Part shown: positions 1 to 8,131 of the stretch, piece by piece | Position numbering within the stretch: the first letter of the stretch is position 1 | How the letters are laid out: each line of letters begins with the position of its first letter | Source of the DNA: JANSXG01 sp024743075 | GTDB taxonomy: Bacteria; Planctomycetota; Phycisphaerae; Phycisphaerales; UBA1924 | Direction of reading: 5' to 3' | DNA length: 64,000 bases | NCBI GenBank assembly: GCA_042140185.1 | Contig: CP159477.1 | Span: forward strand, 1,674,001-1,738,000 | Notes under the pieces: generated by a model | Database searches by the model: none | What the model saw: the letters and a program-made list of their open reading frames with translations, nothing else | Told to the model about the DNA's origin: nothing | Made by a program: the position numbers and the translations under genes

Positions 1-300
1 CGCTCGGAGCATAATTCGCCGGAGCCGGGGTACTGGAAGGCACCATGGTCGGGCGAGCAGCAGGCCGAGTGGATGCTGAACGCCGTAACCATCGCCGCTT
101 CAAAGCCCTTTGTACGCACCGTCGCGTGGCAGGCGCTCTACGACACAGAGCGCTGCTCTCCCGAAATGAACGACGGCGGGTTGATCACGCGCGACGGTCG
201 CGCCAAACCGGCCCTGCGCTGCGCCAGCGATATCCGCCAGTCGATCCGCAAGGGCATCGCCCCTACCGTGTATGCCAGCGAAGCCGCGAGTACAGCCTGA
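1..300 (+). CDS. C-terminal part of a glycoside hydrolase-like protein (partial)
   Basis: An open frame runs in from the left edge and ends with TGA at 298-300; the start lies outside the window. The last ~99 residues include a stretch around QAEWMLNAVTIAASKPFV and then GGLITRDGRAKPAL. This resembles the end of (beta/alpha)8 glycosidases such as GH10, where a tryptophan-containing strand is followed by a GGLL-type turn and a KPA(L/Y) motif. Family assignment is inference from this short tail. The following gene starts inside this one with a 29-base overlap, so the two are probably co-transcribed. Confidence 0.5.
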   Translation, partial: RSEHNSPEPGYWKAPWSGEQQAEWMLNAVTIAASKPFVRTVAWQALYDTERCSPEMNDGGLITRDGRAKPALRCASDIRQSIRKGIAPTVYASEAASTA

Positions 301-640
301 GCCGACGCATCGACCGAACGGACCCGAATCCGGTGCGCTATACCGCCTCGGTGCCCTCTGCCTCATTCTCCTGGCGGTCCTGGTGAGTGTGCGGCTGTGG
401 TCGGTTCCACCGATCGACCGCCTCCCAGCCGCGCCGCCAGCGATCGCTCCGATCGATATCAACGCCGCGACCGAAGCGGAACTTAGCGCGCTGCCTCGCA
501 TCGGTCCGGCCCTTGCTCGTCGCATCGTCGAAGACCGGGCTGTCTCCGGCCGATTCGCGTCGGTCGACGATCTGGACCGCGTGCCGGGCATCGGACCGCG
601 GACGGTAGAGGCGATCCGACCCCACGCCGTAGCTCGCTGA
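272..640 (+). CDS. ComEA-like helix-hairpin-helix DNA-binding protein
   Basis: 122 residues. A single membrane segment lies at about residues 25-43 (LGALCLILLAVLVSVRLW), followed by a proline/alanine linker. The C-terminal half has two helix-hairpin-helix motifs (LPRIGPALARRIVEDR and VPGIGPRTVEAI). This is the ComEA layout: a membrane-anchored protein that binds double-stranded DNA outside the cytoplasmic membrane, in competence or general DNA binding. No other competence gene is nearby, so a role in uptake is only inferred. The ATG at 272 overlaps the preceding gene by 29 bases. Confidence 0.8.
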   Translation: MPAKPRVQPEPTHRPNGPESGALYRLGALCLILLAVLVSVRLWSVPPIDRLPAAPPAIAPIDINAATEAELSALPRIGPALARRIVEDRAVSGRFASVDDLDRVPGIGPRTVEAIRPHAVAR

Positions 641-708
641 CCGGGCTAGACTGCACTCAGAACACTCGGCCAAACCGCGGGCGACCATGCGCGCGGCGGA
701 GAACGCGC

Positions 709-3700
709 GTGCGCACGGGAAACGCCTATTTCGACCTGATCGCGACCGACGAGGGTGTTTCGGCCCTCTCGCAGCGCCTTGAGGGGGGCGGGCATCACTT
801 TGCCCACGGCGTCATCGGCTCCAGCACACGACTGGTCAGCGCAGCGATCAGCAAGCGTACGAATCGCCCGATCCTCATGACGGTCGCCCACCTCGACGAG
901 GCCGACGACACCGCCGAGGAACTCGCAGCGGTCGGTGTCGACGCGAGCGTGCTGCCCGCCCTCGAGGTGCTGCCCGGCGAATCAGCGGTCAGCCTCGACC
1001 TGTTCGCCCGGCGTCTCGCCCTGATCCGACGGATCCACGAGGGGACCGACCTTCCCCAAGCGATCGTCGCGCCCGTGCAGAGTCTGATGCAAGGTGTCCC
1101 ACGCCCGCAACGACTGGCGGAACTCACGCTGTCGCTCCTCAACGGCGCGGAGATCGGCCCGGACGCGCTCATCAACTGGCTGGGCAACACGGGGTACCAG
1201 CGCCTCGACTCGATCGAGGAGCCGGGCGACTTCGCGGTGCGCGGCGGCATTATTGACATCTTCCCGCCCCCCGGCGGATCGAGCACCCTGCCCGTCGGCA
1301 ACGGCGAGTCGCTCCCGTTCCGCGTGGACTTCTTCGGCGACGAGATCGACTCGATCACGGAGATCGATCTCGACACGATGGGCTCGGATCGGCGCCTGGA
1401 CCGCGTCGACCTTGTCGGTTCCAGCCAACGCGAGGGCGAGCAATCGGTCCTGACCGGCGACGAAGTAAACGTGCTGGATGTGCTGAAGGCCAGCGGGTTC
1501 CGCGATGCCGTCGTCATCGTGTGCGACACGATGGAAGTCACCGAGCAGGCCCGCGGCTACTATGAGCGCGTCATCAACGCCAAGGGCATCGACGGCCCGC
1601 CCGAGGTCATGCGTCGGCTGCGATCGAACTTTCACGCACTTTGCGAGATCAACCAAACCGACATCGGCGCGGACGACAGCGCGATCGAACTACCCGTCGA
1701 ACCGTTGCCCGAGTTCCCTCGCGACGCCAGCGAAGCCGCCGCCCAACTCGGCGAGCTCACCGCCTCGGCCCGCGTCATCGTGTGCCCCCAAAGCGAGGCC
1801 GAGAACAAGCGGTGCAGCGAACTGATCCGAGAGTTCTGCCCCGCGGAGCAGGCGCTTCGCATCGAGCAACAGATCGGCTACGTGCATCGCGGCTTCGCGT
1901 GGAGCCCGAACGGGCCCGGCACGACGCTGGTCATCCCCTACCACGAGTTGCTGCACCGATTCCACACGCGCCGGCGCACGTCGCGTTACCGCAGCGCTTC
2001 GACGGACAAGAGTGCCAGCGAGACGTTCCTGCAGCTCGAACCCGGCGACATCGTCGTTCACACCGAGCACGGCATCGCCCGGTTCGCCGGGCTGCGTCAC
2101 ATGGCGGTCAAGGGCCCCAAGCAAACCGCGGAACAGAGCGCCGATGAGAAGCTTCGTCAGGCTGGCACGGCGCTCGGCAACGCGAAGCAGCGCCGCGAAG
2201 CCAGGCGTGCCGCCGAAGGCAAGTACGAAGCATCGGGCCGGACCGAAGAGTTCCTGACGCTTGAGTTCGCCAAACGAGCCAAACTCCATGTCCCGGTGAC
2301 GCAGATCGACAAGGTGCAGAAGTACGTCGGTGGCGGCGGTCGCGACCGCCCGCCGCTTTCCGTACTCGGCGGGAAGAAGTGGCAGGCTCAGAAGGACCAC
2401 GTCAAAGAATCCGTCAAGGACCTCGCGGCGGAAATGCTGCGCGTGCAGGCCGCTCGCGAGTCGATGCCCGGTATCCGCTTCCCCGCGGATACCCCGTGGC
2501 AGACCGAGTTCGAGGAAGAGTTCCCGTACGACGAGACCGAAGACCAGCTCAGCGCGCTCGGGGCGATCAAGCGCGATATGGGGCGGACGCAGCCCATGGA
2601 CCGCCTGCTCTGCGGCGATGTGGGCTACGGCAAGACCGAAGTGGCGATCCGCGCCGCGTTCAAGGCCGCCGAGTTCGGCAAACAGGTCGCGGTGCTCGTG
2701 CCAACCACGATCCTGGCCGAGCAACACGGACGCACGTTCAGCCAGCGATTCGCCGACTATCCATTCCGCGTCGAAACGCTCAACCGCTTCAAGACGCGTC
2801 AGCAGCAGAACGAGATCCTCAAGCGCGTTCGCACCGGCCAGGTTGATGTGCTCATCGGCACGCACCGCATCCTCAGCGGCGATGTGAAGTTCTCTGATCT
2901 CGGGCTCGTCATCGTCGATGAGGAGCAGAAGTTCGGCGTTGAGGACAAGAACAAACTCCTGCAGCTCAAGCTCACGGTGGATGTGCTCACGCTCAGCGCC
3001 ACGCCCATCCCCCGCACGCTCCATATGTCCATGCTCGGTCTGCGCGATATCTCGTCGCTGTCGACGCCGCCTATGGACCGGCGGGCGGTCGTCACCGAGG
3101 TGATCCCCCACAACACGAAGCGCATCCGCCACGCGATCGAGCGCGAACTCGCTCGCGAGGGGCAGGTCTACTTCGTGCACAATCGCGTGCACAACATCAA
3201 GTCGGTCGCCGATGACATCCGACGCCTCGTCCCGGACGCCCGGATCGTGATCGGACACGGCCAGATGCCCGAACGCGAGCTCGAAGAGGTCATGCGCACC
3301 TTCATGGACCGTCGCGCGGACATCCTTGTTTCAACCACCATCATCGAATCCGGTATCGACATCCCGACCGCCAACACGATGCTGATCAACGACGCCCATA
3401 TGTTCGGCCTTGCCGACCTGCACCAGCTTCGAGGTCGGGTGGGCCGCTACAAGCATCGGGCCTACTGCTATCTTCTCCTCCCGCCGGACAAGCCCGTGCC
3501 GGACATCGCGAAAAAGCGACTGCGCGCGATCGAGGAGTATTCGATGCTCGGTGCGGGCTTCAAGATCGCGATGCGCGATCTCGAGATCCGCGGGGCCGGA
3601 AACCTGCTCGGCGCCGAACAATCCGGACACATCTCGGCAGTCGGCTACGATATGTACTGCAAGCTGCTCGATCAGGCCGCGAAGGAACTGCAGGGCGAGC

Positions 3701-4221
3701 CGACCGGTGCGGTGTCGGAGACGACCGTGAGCATCGGTGTCACCGGGAATCTGCCGAAGAACTACATCCCGTCCGACGCTCGTCGACTGGAGGCCTACCG
3801 GCGTCTCGCGCTGGCCGAGTCGCCCGAAGCCGCCGACGCAGTCGAGGAAGACCTCCGGCAGGCGTACGGCGCGCTCCCGAAGCAGGCCGAACGCCTCGTT
3901 GAGCTCGCCCGACTCCGGGCCGCAGCCTCTTCACTGGGAATCCGCTCGATCAACGTGCACGAGCAGGACGTGATCTTCCGGACCAGTCGCCCGGATCTGC
4001 TTGAGCAGCACCTCGGCGACGCACCGGGCACCCTGCGGCTGGTGTCCGCCGCGCAGCGCGCAGCGGCGAAGTCGAAGGCCAGCGACAGCGCGCCGAAGCG
4101 AGACGGCACGGTCCACGACGTCTACTACCGCCCGCCCGCACAGTTTCTCGAGCCCTCCACGCTGCTCGTGATGCTGCGACGACGGTTCAGTGGCGAGAAG
4201 CGCGCGGCACAAACAGCGTAG
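709..4221 (+). CDS. mfd: Transcription-repair coupling factor Mfd
   Basis: 1170 residues, normal for Mfd, which pushes stalled RNA polymerase off DNA and recruits UvrA. In order: UvrB-like N-terminal module (VRGGIIDIFPP near residue 175), RNA-polymerase-interaction domain starting at GDIVVHTEHGIARFAG (~443), RecG-like motor with Walker A GDVGYGKTEVA (~637), DEEQKFGV, the SATPIPRTL motif and GRVGR, then the C-terminal UvrA-binding (TRCF) domain. The interaction domain carries an extra ~45-residue charged, Ala-rich insertion at about 465-512, between its first strands and EEFLTLEF. Start is GTG 709; no in-frame ATG lies close by. Confidence 0.97.
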   Translation: MRTGNAYFDLIATDEGVSALSQRLEGGGHHFAHGVIGSSTRLVSAAISKRTNRPILMTVAHLDEADDTAEELAAVGVDASVLPALEVLPGESAVSLDLFARRLALIRRIHEGTDLPQAIVAPVQSLMQGVPRPQRLAELTLSLLNGAEIGPDALINWLGNTGYQRLDSIEEPGDFAVRGGIIDIFPPPGGSSTLPVGNGESLPFRVDFFGDEIDSITEIDLDTMGSDRRLDRVDLVGSSQREGEQSVLTGDEVNVLDVLKASGFRDAVVIVCDTMEVTEQARGYYERVINAKGIDGPPEVMRRLRSNFHALCEINQTDIGADDSAIELPVEPLPEFPRDASEAAAQLGELTASARVIVCPQSEAENKRCSELIREFCPAEQALRIEQQIGYVHRGFAWSPNGPGTTLVIPYHELLHRFHTRRRTSRYRSASTDKSASETFLQLEPGDIVVHTEHGIARFAGLRHMAVKGPKQTAEQSADEKLRQAGTALGNAKQRREARRAAEGKYEASGRTEEFLTLEFAKRAKLHVPVTQIDKVQKYVGGGGRDRPPLSVLGGKKWQAQKDHVKESVKDLAAEMLRVQAARESMPGIRFPADTPWQTEFEEEFPYDETEDQLSALGAIKRDMGRTQPMDRLLCGDVGYGKTEVAIRAAFKAAEFGKQVAVLVPTTILAEQHGRTFSQRFADYPFRVETLNRFKTRQQQNEILKRVRTGQVDVLIGTHRILSGDVKFSDLGLVIVDEEQKFGVEDKNKLLQLKLTVDVLTLSATPIPRTLHMSMLGLRDISSLSTPPMDRRAVVTEVIPHNTKRIRHAIERELAREGQVYFVHNRVHNIKSVADDIRRLVPDARIVIGHGQMPERELEEVMRTFMDRRADILVSTTIIESGIDIPTANTMLINDAHMFGLADLHQLRGRVGRYKHRAYCYLLLPPDKPVPDIAKKRLRAIEEYSMLGAGFKIAMRDLEIRGAGNLLGAEQSGHISAVGYDMYCKLLDQAAKELQGEPTGAVSETTVSIGVTGNLPKNYIPSDARRLEAYRRLALAESPEAADAVEEDLRQAYGALPKQAERLVELARLRAAASSLGIRSINVHEQDVIFRTSRPDLLEQHLGDAPGTLRLVSAAQRAAAKSKASDSAPKRDGTVHDVYYRPPAQFLEPSTLLVMLRRRFSGEKRAAQTA

Positions 4222-4230
4222 CATGTGACA

Positions 4231-4647
4231 ATGGAAAAGCGCCGGCCCCGCTCCAAGCGACAGCTGTATCTCGGCATCCTCTTTGTAAGCCTGGCGGTTG
4301 TGGCTGCGCTGCTGCGAAGCGGATTCCCATCGCCGACGCCGGTTGCCGGGGGTGCATCCGAACTCGTGGGACTCACGGTGTCCGAGATCATCGCCCGTCT
4401 CGGCGAGCCGACCACGCGCACCGAGTTCTACCCGGACGAGGACTTCCACGCCGAACGCGCCGCACTCATCGACAGGCTCCGCCGATCGGGCGAGCCAGTC
4501 CCGGAAGTATTTCTGGAGTTGGCCTGGTTCGTGGAAGAGCGCATCGTCACCGTGCGGTTTCCGGCCGAGTTTGACGAGGAACTTGGCGTCGTCCCGAGCG
4601 GGGAGAGCATCGACGCCCGTCGCTCGACAAGGTCGTCACCCGGTTGA
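4231..4647 (+). CDS. Hypothetical small membrane-anchored protein
   Basis: 138 residues from ATG 4231; a GTG two codons upstream (4225) is an alternative. It lies 9 bases after mfd on the same strand. A basic N-terminus (KRRPRSKR) precedes one membrane helix at about residues 12-31, then a ~100-residue soluble domain that begins with LVGLTVSEIIARLGEP and looks alpha/beta. I do not recognise the family. The last residues are Arg/Ser-rich, and the end overlaps the 3' end of the opposing gene by 12 bases, so the C-terminus may be imperfect. Confidence 0.6.
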   Translation: MEKRRPRSKRQLYLGILFVSLAVVAALLRSGFPSPTPVAGGASELVGLTVSEIIARLGEPTTRTEFYPDEDFHAERAALIDRLRRSGEPVPEVFLELAWFVEERIVTVRFPAEFDEELGVVPSGESIDARRSTRSSPG

Positions 4648-5688
4648 TCGAACCTCATCGGTCGCGACGACTGCTACATCCTGTCCATCGCACGCTTCAC
4701 GCATGATCAGATAGACCGCGGTCGAGGCCGTTGCATAGAAACTGATCACCCAGCCGATGAACACGAGCCAGAGGAGCTGCACCCAGAAGTTCACCGCGCT
4801 GGCGGTGAACTCCGCATCCGCGTCTTCCAGACCGGACTCCGGAAGGGCGGCGAGGGCAGCGTTGATCGCCACGCGGAACACGGTCTGCACCAGAGCGTAG
4901 GCGTAGTTCAGCAACACCAACAGCACCAGCACGTAGAGCACAAACCGGATCGGGCGAGCGAGCAGGTACCCGACGCTGCGCTGGATCGAATCTATCGCGT
5001 CGGCCCCGTCGATGGCCGACGCGGGTGCGAGCATGCAGTGCGACGCGACGAAGGCAATTCCGATCGCGCCCAGCACAAGACCGATGAGCAGTGGCACGAC
5101 GAACAGGATGCCACCGATCGGCTGGGTGAATCCGGCGGAGAACAGCACGAGCCCGAACAACGCGATCAGGGCCGAACCCATCCCGAGCGCGAGCAGCGGA
5201 ATGGCGGGTGCGCCGATCAGCGCAGAGAACCGGCGTACCGAGAACTTCGCCGACGCGCGCAGCCCGATATGCCGATTCAGGCAAACATCGAAGGCCGTGC
5301 TGCGGGCGATCGCACCGAGGAAAGGGCCCGTGAGGACGATGGCGAAGGCGACCACAATGCTCGCGCCGACCTCGTGGAACTCCGCGAAACGCTGGAATCG
5401 CGACAGACGCGACTGAAACATCTCCGGCCCGCCGGTCGGCCAGAACGCGCCGAGAACACCAAACGGCGACCCGTCGGAATCGAACATGGTGACCAAGGCC
5501 CGATCGAGCACCCAGGCCCCACCGAGGACGAGCAACGCCGCGACGTAGCCGAGCAGCAGGTGTCCGGGCCGAAAACTCTGGAGAACGCCCCGGGCGAGCA
5601 ACGGCAGGTGCAGTTCGTTTGAGATGCGAGCGACCAGCCCCGCGTCGCCATCAATCTCCGAAACGGGGCTCGTGGGTGGAGTGTTCAT
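4636..5688 (-). CDS. Multi-pass membrane protein of unknown function
   Basis: 350 residues with about six hydrophobic segments: ~42-64, ~107-130, ~160-187, ~193-220, ~245-270 and ~300-330. The cytosolic N-terminus is acidic. A glycine/alanine-rich core and a DSIQRS(V)GYLLARP segment between helices recall the long integral-membrane proteins of planctomycetes that have no assigned role. No transporter signature or catalytic motif is visible. It is convergent with the small gene before it and runs the same way as coaC and rpoZ on the minus strand. Confidence 0.75.
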   Translation of the reverse strand: MNTPPTSPVSEIDGDAGLVARISNELHLPLLARGVLQSFRPGHLLLGYVAALLVLGGAWVLDRALVTMFDSDGSPFGVLGAFWPTGGPEMFQSRLSRFQRFAEFHEVGASIVVAFAIVLTGPFLGAIARSTAFDVCLNRHIGLRASAKFSVRRFSALIGAPAIPLLALGMGSALIALFGLVLFSAGFTQPIGGILFVVPLLIGLVLGAIGIAFVASHCMLAPASAIDGADAIDSIQRSVGYLLARPIRFVLYVLVLLVLLNYAYALVQTVFRVAINAALAALPESGLEDADAEFTASAVNFWVQLLWLVFIGWVISFYATASTAVYLIMREACDGQDVAVVATDEVRSTG

Positions 5689-5730
5689 CGGGTTCGGATC
5701 GTCCCAAAACGCGGGCGGGCTGTCGAGGGC

Positions 5731-6294
5731 TCAGCGCCCGACAAGCCGAGTCGCCTCATCGAAGATGGCTTCGGGCTCCTGCATCCGCCCTGGTCCGACC
5801 GCGCGGCAGGCCTGCCAGCCCTCGGTCGGGCCGGTGAAAAAGAAGCCGTCGGCTTCGAGTTGCGCCCGATTCCGTCGCGTGGACGGCTGCGACCACATCA
5901 CCTCGTTCATGCTGGGCGCGAGCAGCACAGGCGTCTTCGAGCGATCGATCGCTGAGAGCACAAGCGTGACCATGTCGCCGGTCAAACCGGCGACAAGCTT
6001 CGCCATGCAGTCCATCGTGCACGGCGCGACGATGGCGAGGTCGAGCGAAGACGCCAGCGAAATGTGCTGCGGATCCTGCGACTCGATGTGTTCCCACATA
6101 TTCGAGTAGACCGGGCGGCCCGAGATCGCCTGAAAACTCAACGGCGTGACGAACTTCGTCGCCGCGTTGGTCATCGCCACGGTTACAGACGCACCGGACT
6201 GAACCAGCCGACTGACCAGTGCCACGGACTTGTACGCCGCCACCCCGCCGGTCACGCCGACAAAGATGCGCCGTCCGTCCAGTTCAGAAGCCAC
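5731..6294 (-). CDS. coaC: Phosphopantothenoylcysteine decarboxylase-type flavoprotein
   Basis: 187 residues, the length of the stand-alone CoaC half of CoaBC. It removes CO2 from 4'-phosphopantothenoylcysteine during coenzyme A synthesis, using FMN. Visible marks are GVTGGVAAYKS at the N-terminus, the active-site histidine in QDPQHISLA, the conserved APSMNEVMW motif, and the substrate-clamp region ACRAVGPGRM. A CoaB ligase domain is absent. The start is GTG 6294. It follows rpoZ with 20 bases between them; omega and coaBC genes are often neighbours in other bacteria. Some other HFCD flavoprotein is possible but less likely. Confidence 0.88.
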   Translation of the reverse strand: MASELDGRRIFVGVTGGVAAYKSVALVSRLVQSGASVTVAMTNAATKFVTPLSFQAISGRPVYSNMWEHIESQDPQHISLASSLDLAIVAPCTMDCMAKLVAGLTGDMVTLVLSAIDRSKTPVLLAPSMNEVMWSQPSTRRNRAQLEADGFFFTGPTEGWQACRAVGPGRMQEPEAIFDEATRLVGR

Positions 6295-6314
6295 TCGGGA
6301 GTCCCGTCCGGGAA

Positions 6315-6566
6315 TTATTCGCCGGTGTTCACCAGCGCCGCCGCAGCGGGCGAGAGTTCGATACCCTCGGTGGTCTCGAAATCGATCGTGATCTTGTCTT
6401 CCATGATCTCGGCAACCACGACTTCAAGATCCGACCGGCCGTTACGCTCCACCAGCGGGCGGGCGCCATCGAGAATCTCAACGAGGCGCTTCTGGATCAG
6501 GGCGCAGAGCTTGAAGCGTCCGCCGACCTTGTTCACGATTTCCTCGCTTTTGAGAGCTTCGATCAT
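6315..6566 (-). CDS. rpoZ: DNA-directed RNA polymerase omega subunit
   Basis: 83 residues from ATG 6566. The N-terminal helix region EEIVNKVGGRFKLCALIQ matches the omega fold motif (VNKVGNRF...A..R), and the segment after it (KRLVEILDGARPLVE) fits omega's second helix. The small subunit helps assemble beta-prime into RNA polymerase. The reading frame stays open far upstream (to 6827), but that extension is Arg/Pro-rich and lacks omega similarity, so the internal ATG is chosen. The gene precedes coaC. Confidence 0.85.
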   Translation of the reverse strand: MIEALKSEEIVNKVGGRFKLCALIQKRLVEILDGARPLVERNGRSDLEVVVAEIMEDKITIDFETTEGIELSPAAAALVNTGE

Positions 6567-6804
6567 GGGGCTGGGTTCTCCGGGTATACTCTGTCTGAGC
6601 AGACGGCCGGTCGCCGAGCGCGACTGCCCGTTACGACCGTGACGGGCGGCGAGTTGCCTCCGATCTGCTGCGAACAGAGAAGTGTAGCCGAAACCCATAT
6701 CACCGGGCAAATCCGGCGCTGGCCTACGCGTCCAGTTCCGGGACTCAAGCCCCGGAATCCTCGGTTTCGCCCCCCTGAGAGGCCCATCCATCGGGTCCCG
6801 TGCT

Positions 6805-6810
6805 AAGGAG
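6805..6810 (+). promoter_or_regulatory. Shine-Dalgarno site selecting a TTG start
   Basis: AAGGAG lies 7 bases before TTG 6818. The upstream in-frame GTG at 6800 precedes this site, and GTG 6812 is only one base away from it. The TTG at 6818 is therefore the best-supported start of the DUF3553 gene. Confidence 0.6.
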
Positions 6811-6817
6811 CGTGATT

Positions 6818-7453
6818 TTGATCGCACAGGATGTGTTCGGTTTTGGAGACCGCGTGGTGCACGCCGGCAAACCCGAGTGGGGTATCGGGGTCGTTTCCAG
6901 CGCCCAGAACCTCAGTCAGGACGGCAAAGCCTGCCAGCGACTGACGATCCGTTTCGAGCGTGCAGGGCTGAAGACCCTCTCGACCGCCGTCGCCGACATC
7001 CGCCCCGCGGATCAGGCGGACGCCCCGGCGCGACAGATCCGTTCTGAATCCGAGGGGGCCACCACGACCGAGTCCAATGGCTCCTGGCTGCAGGAACTTG
7101 AGGCGGGCGACCCAGCCGAGGTCATGGCTCGCCTTCCCCAGTCCTGTACCGATCCGTTTCAGTCGATCGGCAATCGGATCAAAGCCACCCTCGGCCTTTT
7201 CAGATTCTCCAGTTCTGGCGGGTCCCTTCTCGACTGGGCCGCGGCCCAGACCGGCATGAAGGACCCGCTCTCGCGGTTCAGCCGCCATGAACTCGAGCAA
7301 TTCTTCGCACGATTCCAGACCAACAGGGACGCCCACCTGCGCCGTCTTGCTGCCGAGGCCCTCAAGAAGGACCCTGGCTGCCTCCGTGACGCGGCGAAGA
7401 ACGCACCGCCCAAGGGCGTTGACATGTTGCGTGGCTGTCTCGTGAAGCGTTGA
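6818..7453 (+). CDS. DUF3553 domain protein
   Basis: 211 residues from TTG 6818. The N-terminal ~65 residues (FGFGDRVVHAGKPEWGIG, then QRLTIRFERAGLKTL) match the small beta-barrel family DUF3553, which recalls the CarD/Tudor-like barrels of RNA-polymerase-associated proteins. After a linker comes a helical C-terminal domain of about 100 residues containing FSRHELEQFFARFQTNRD, which I do not recognise. The function is unknown; a role linked to transcription is inference from the barrel. It is divergent from rpoZ with about 250 bases between the starts. Confidence 0.7.
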   Translation: MIAQDVFGFGDRVVHAGKPEWGIGVVSSAQNLSQDGKACQRLTIRFERAGLKTLSTAVADIRPADQADAPARQIRSESEGATTTESNGSWLQELEAGDPAEVMARLPQSCTDPFQSIGNRIKATLGLFRFSSSGGSLLDWAAAQTGMKDPLSRFSRHELEQFFARFQTNRDAHLRRLAAEALKKDPGCLRDAAKNAPPKGVDMLRGCLVKR

Positions 7454-7590
7454 TTCCACGCAACACGACGCACAAACTGCCGCCCAAGGCGATCTCCGAT
7501 CTTCTGCCCGGCGAGCTCTCGGTATGACGGCGTTCCCCGTTCTGGCCGCGGAAGCCCCGCTTTTCTCGGGCCCCGGCCCTCGCAAGACTT

Positions 7591-7609
7591 CGGCACGCGC
7601 GCCGTGCCG
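7591..7609. repeat. Short perfect inverted repeat
   Basis: CGGCACG and its complement CGTGCCG are separated by 5 bases. It lies in the 245-base gap between the DUF3553 gene and the coiled-coil gene. No T-run follows, so it is not a typical intrinsic terminator; it may form an RNA hairpin in the leader of the next gene. I see no gene in the rest of this gap. Confidence 0.4.
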
Positions 7610-7698
7610 GCATCGCGCCCCCGCTTTGCATCCTTCAAGGCGTCGCCTCGGCTACCGGGGCGCCGAACAACGCCTAAGAATTGAAGGAGCGACGCGCG

Positions 7699-7989
7699 AT
7701 GAACGATCACGAATTCCAGGACAAGCTCGGCGACCTTATCGCCCAGATCGAGGATCTCCCGAGCGAGAAGCGCGACGAGCTCCTCCAACTGGCCGAAGAA
7801 ACCCGCGACCGCCGTGAGAGAATCAAGCAGACCATCCGAGGCCTGCAGGACTCGCTGGATCACCTGCGACTTTCCGTGAAATATCTCGTGTTCGATCTCG
7901 AAGCGACGCGGCGCGAAAACGAGTACCTGCGCGGGCTCGTCGACGGCGGCGAGAGCGGCCCGCTCGGTGAAGGGCCCGAAACCGACTGA
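7699..7989 (+). CDS. Small coiled-coil protein of unknown function
   Basis: 96 residues from ATG 7699, preceded by AAGGAG at 7684-7689 (9-base spacing). Nearly all of it is charged and helical, with heptad-like spacing of Leu/Ile (DLIAQIEDLPSEKRDELLQL, then DHLRLSVKYLVFDLEAT). No membrane segment or catalytic motif. The well-formed ribosome site and regular pattern suggest a real gene; the role may be structural or as a partner subunit. The family is not recognised. Confidence 0.7.
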   Translation: MNDHEFQDKLGDLIAQIEDLPSEKRDELLQLAEETRDRRERIKQTIRGLQDSLDHLRLSVKYLVFDLEATRRENEYLRGLVDGGESGPLGEGPETD

Positions 7990-8131
7990 TCCTCCGGCCT
8001 GCCCGGATGCGAGCAGCGGTTCGACCCACCCATCGAATCGTTCGGCGTTGCCCCCTCAGACGCGATGCCACCATCCGAACAACGAGGCACGCGCCAGCGA
8101 CCCACGCGCGGGTCGCCGGTCTGCGTTTTGG

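Noticed and set aside
2158..2175. Sigma-54 promoter-like TGGCACG sequence
   Set aside because: It lies within mfd and lacks the TTGC element at the right distance.
1690..3258. Long open frame antisense to mfd
   Set aside because: It lies wholly within mfd, shows repeated acidic/Arg-rich composition typical of antisense frames, and has no domain.
7524..7817. Plus-strand open frame between the DUF3553 and coiled-coil genes
   Set aside because: No ribosome site, Arg/Pro-rich product and overlap with the better-supported coiled-coil gene.
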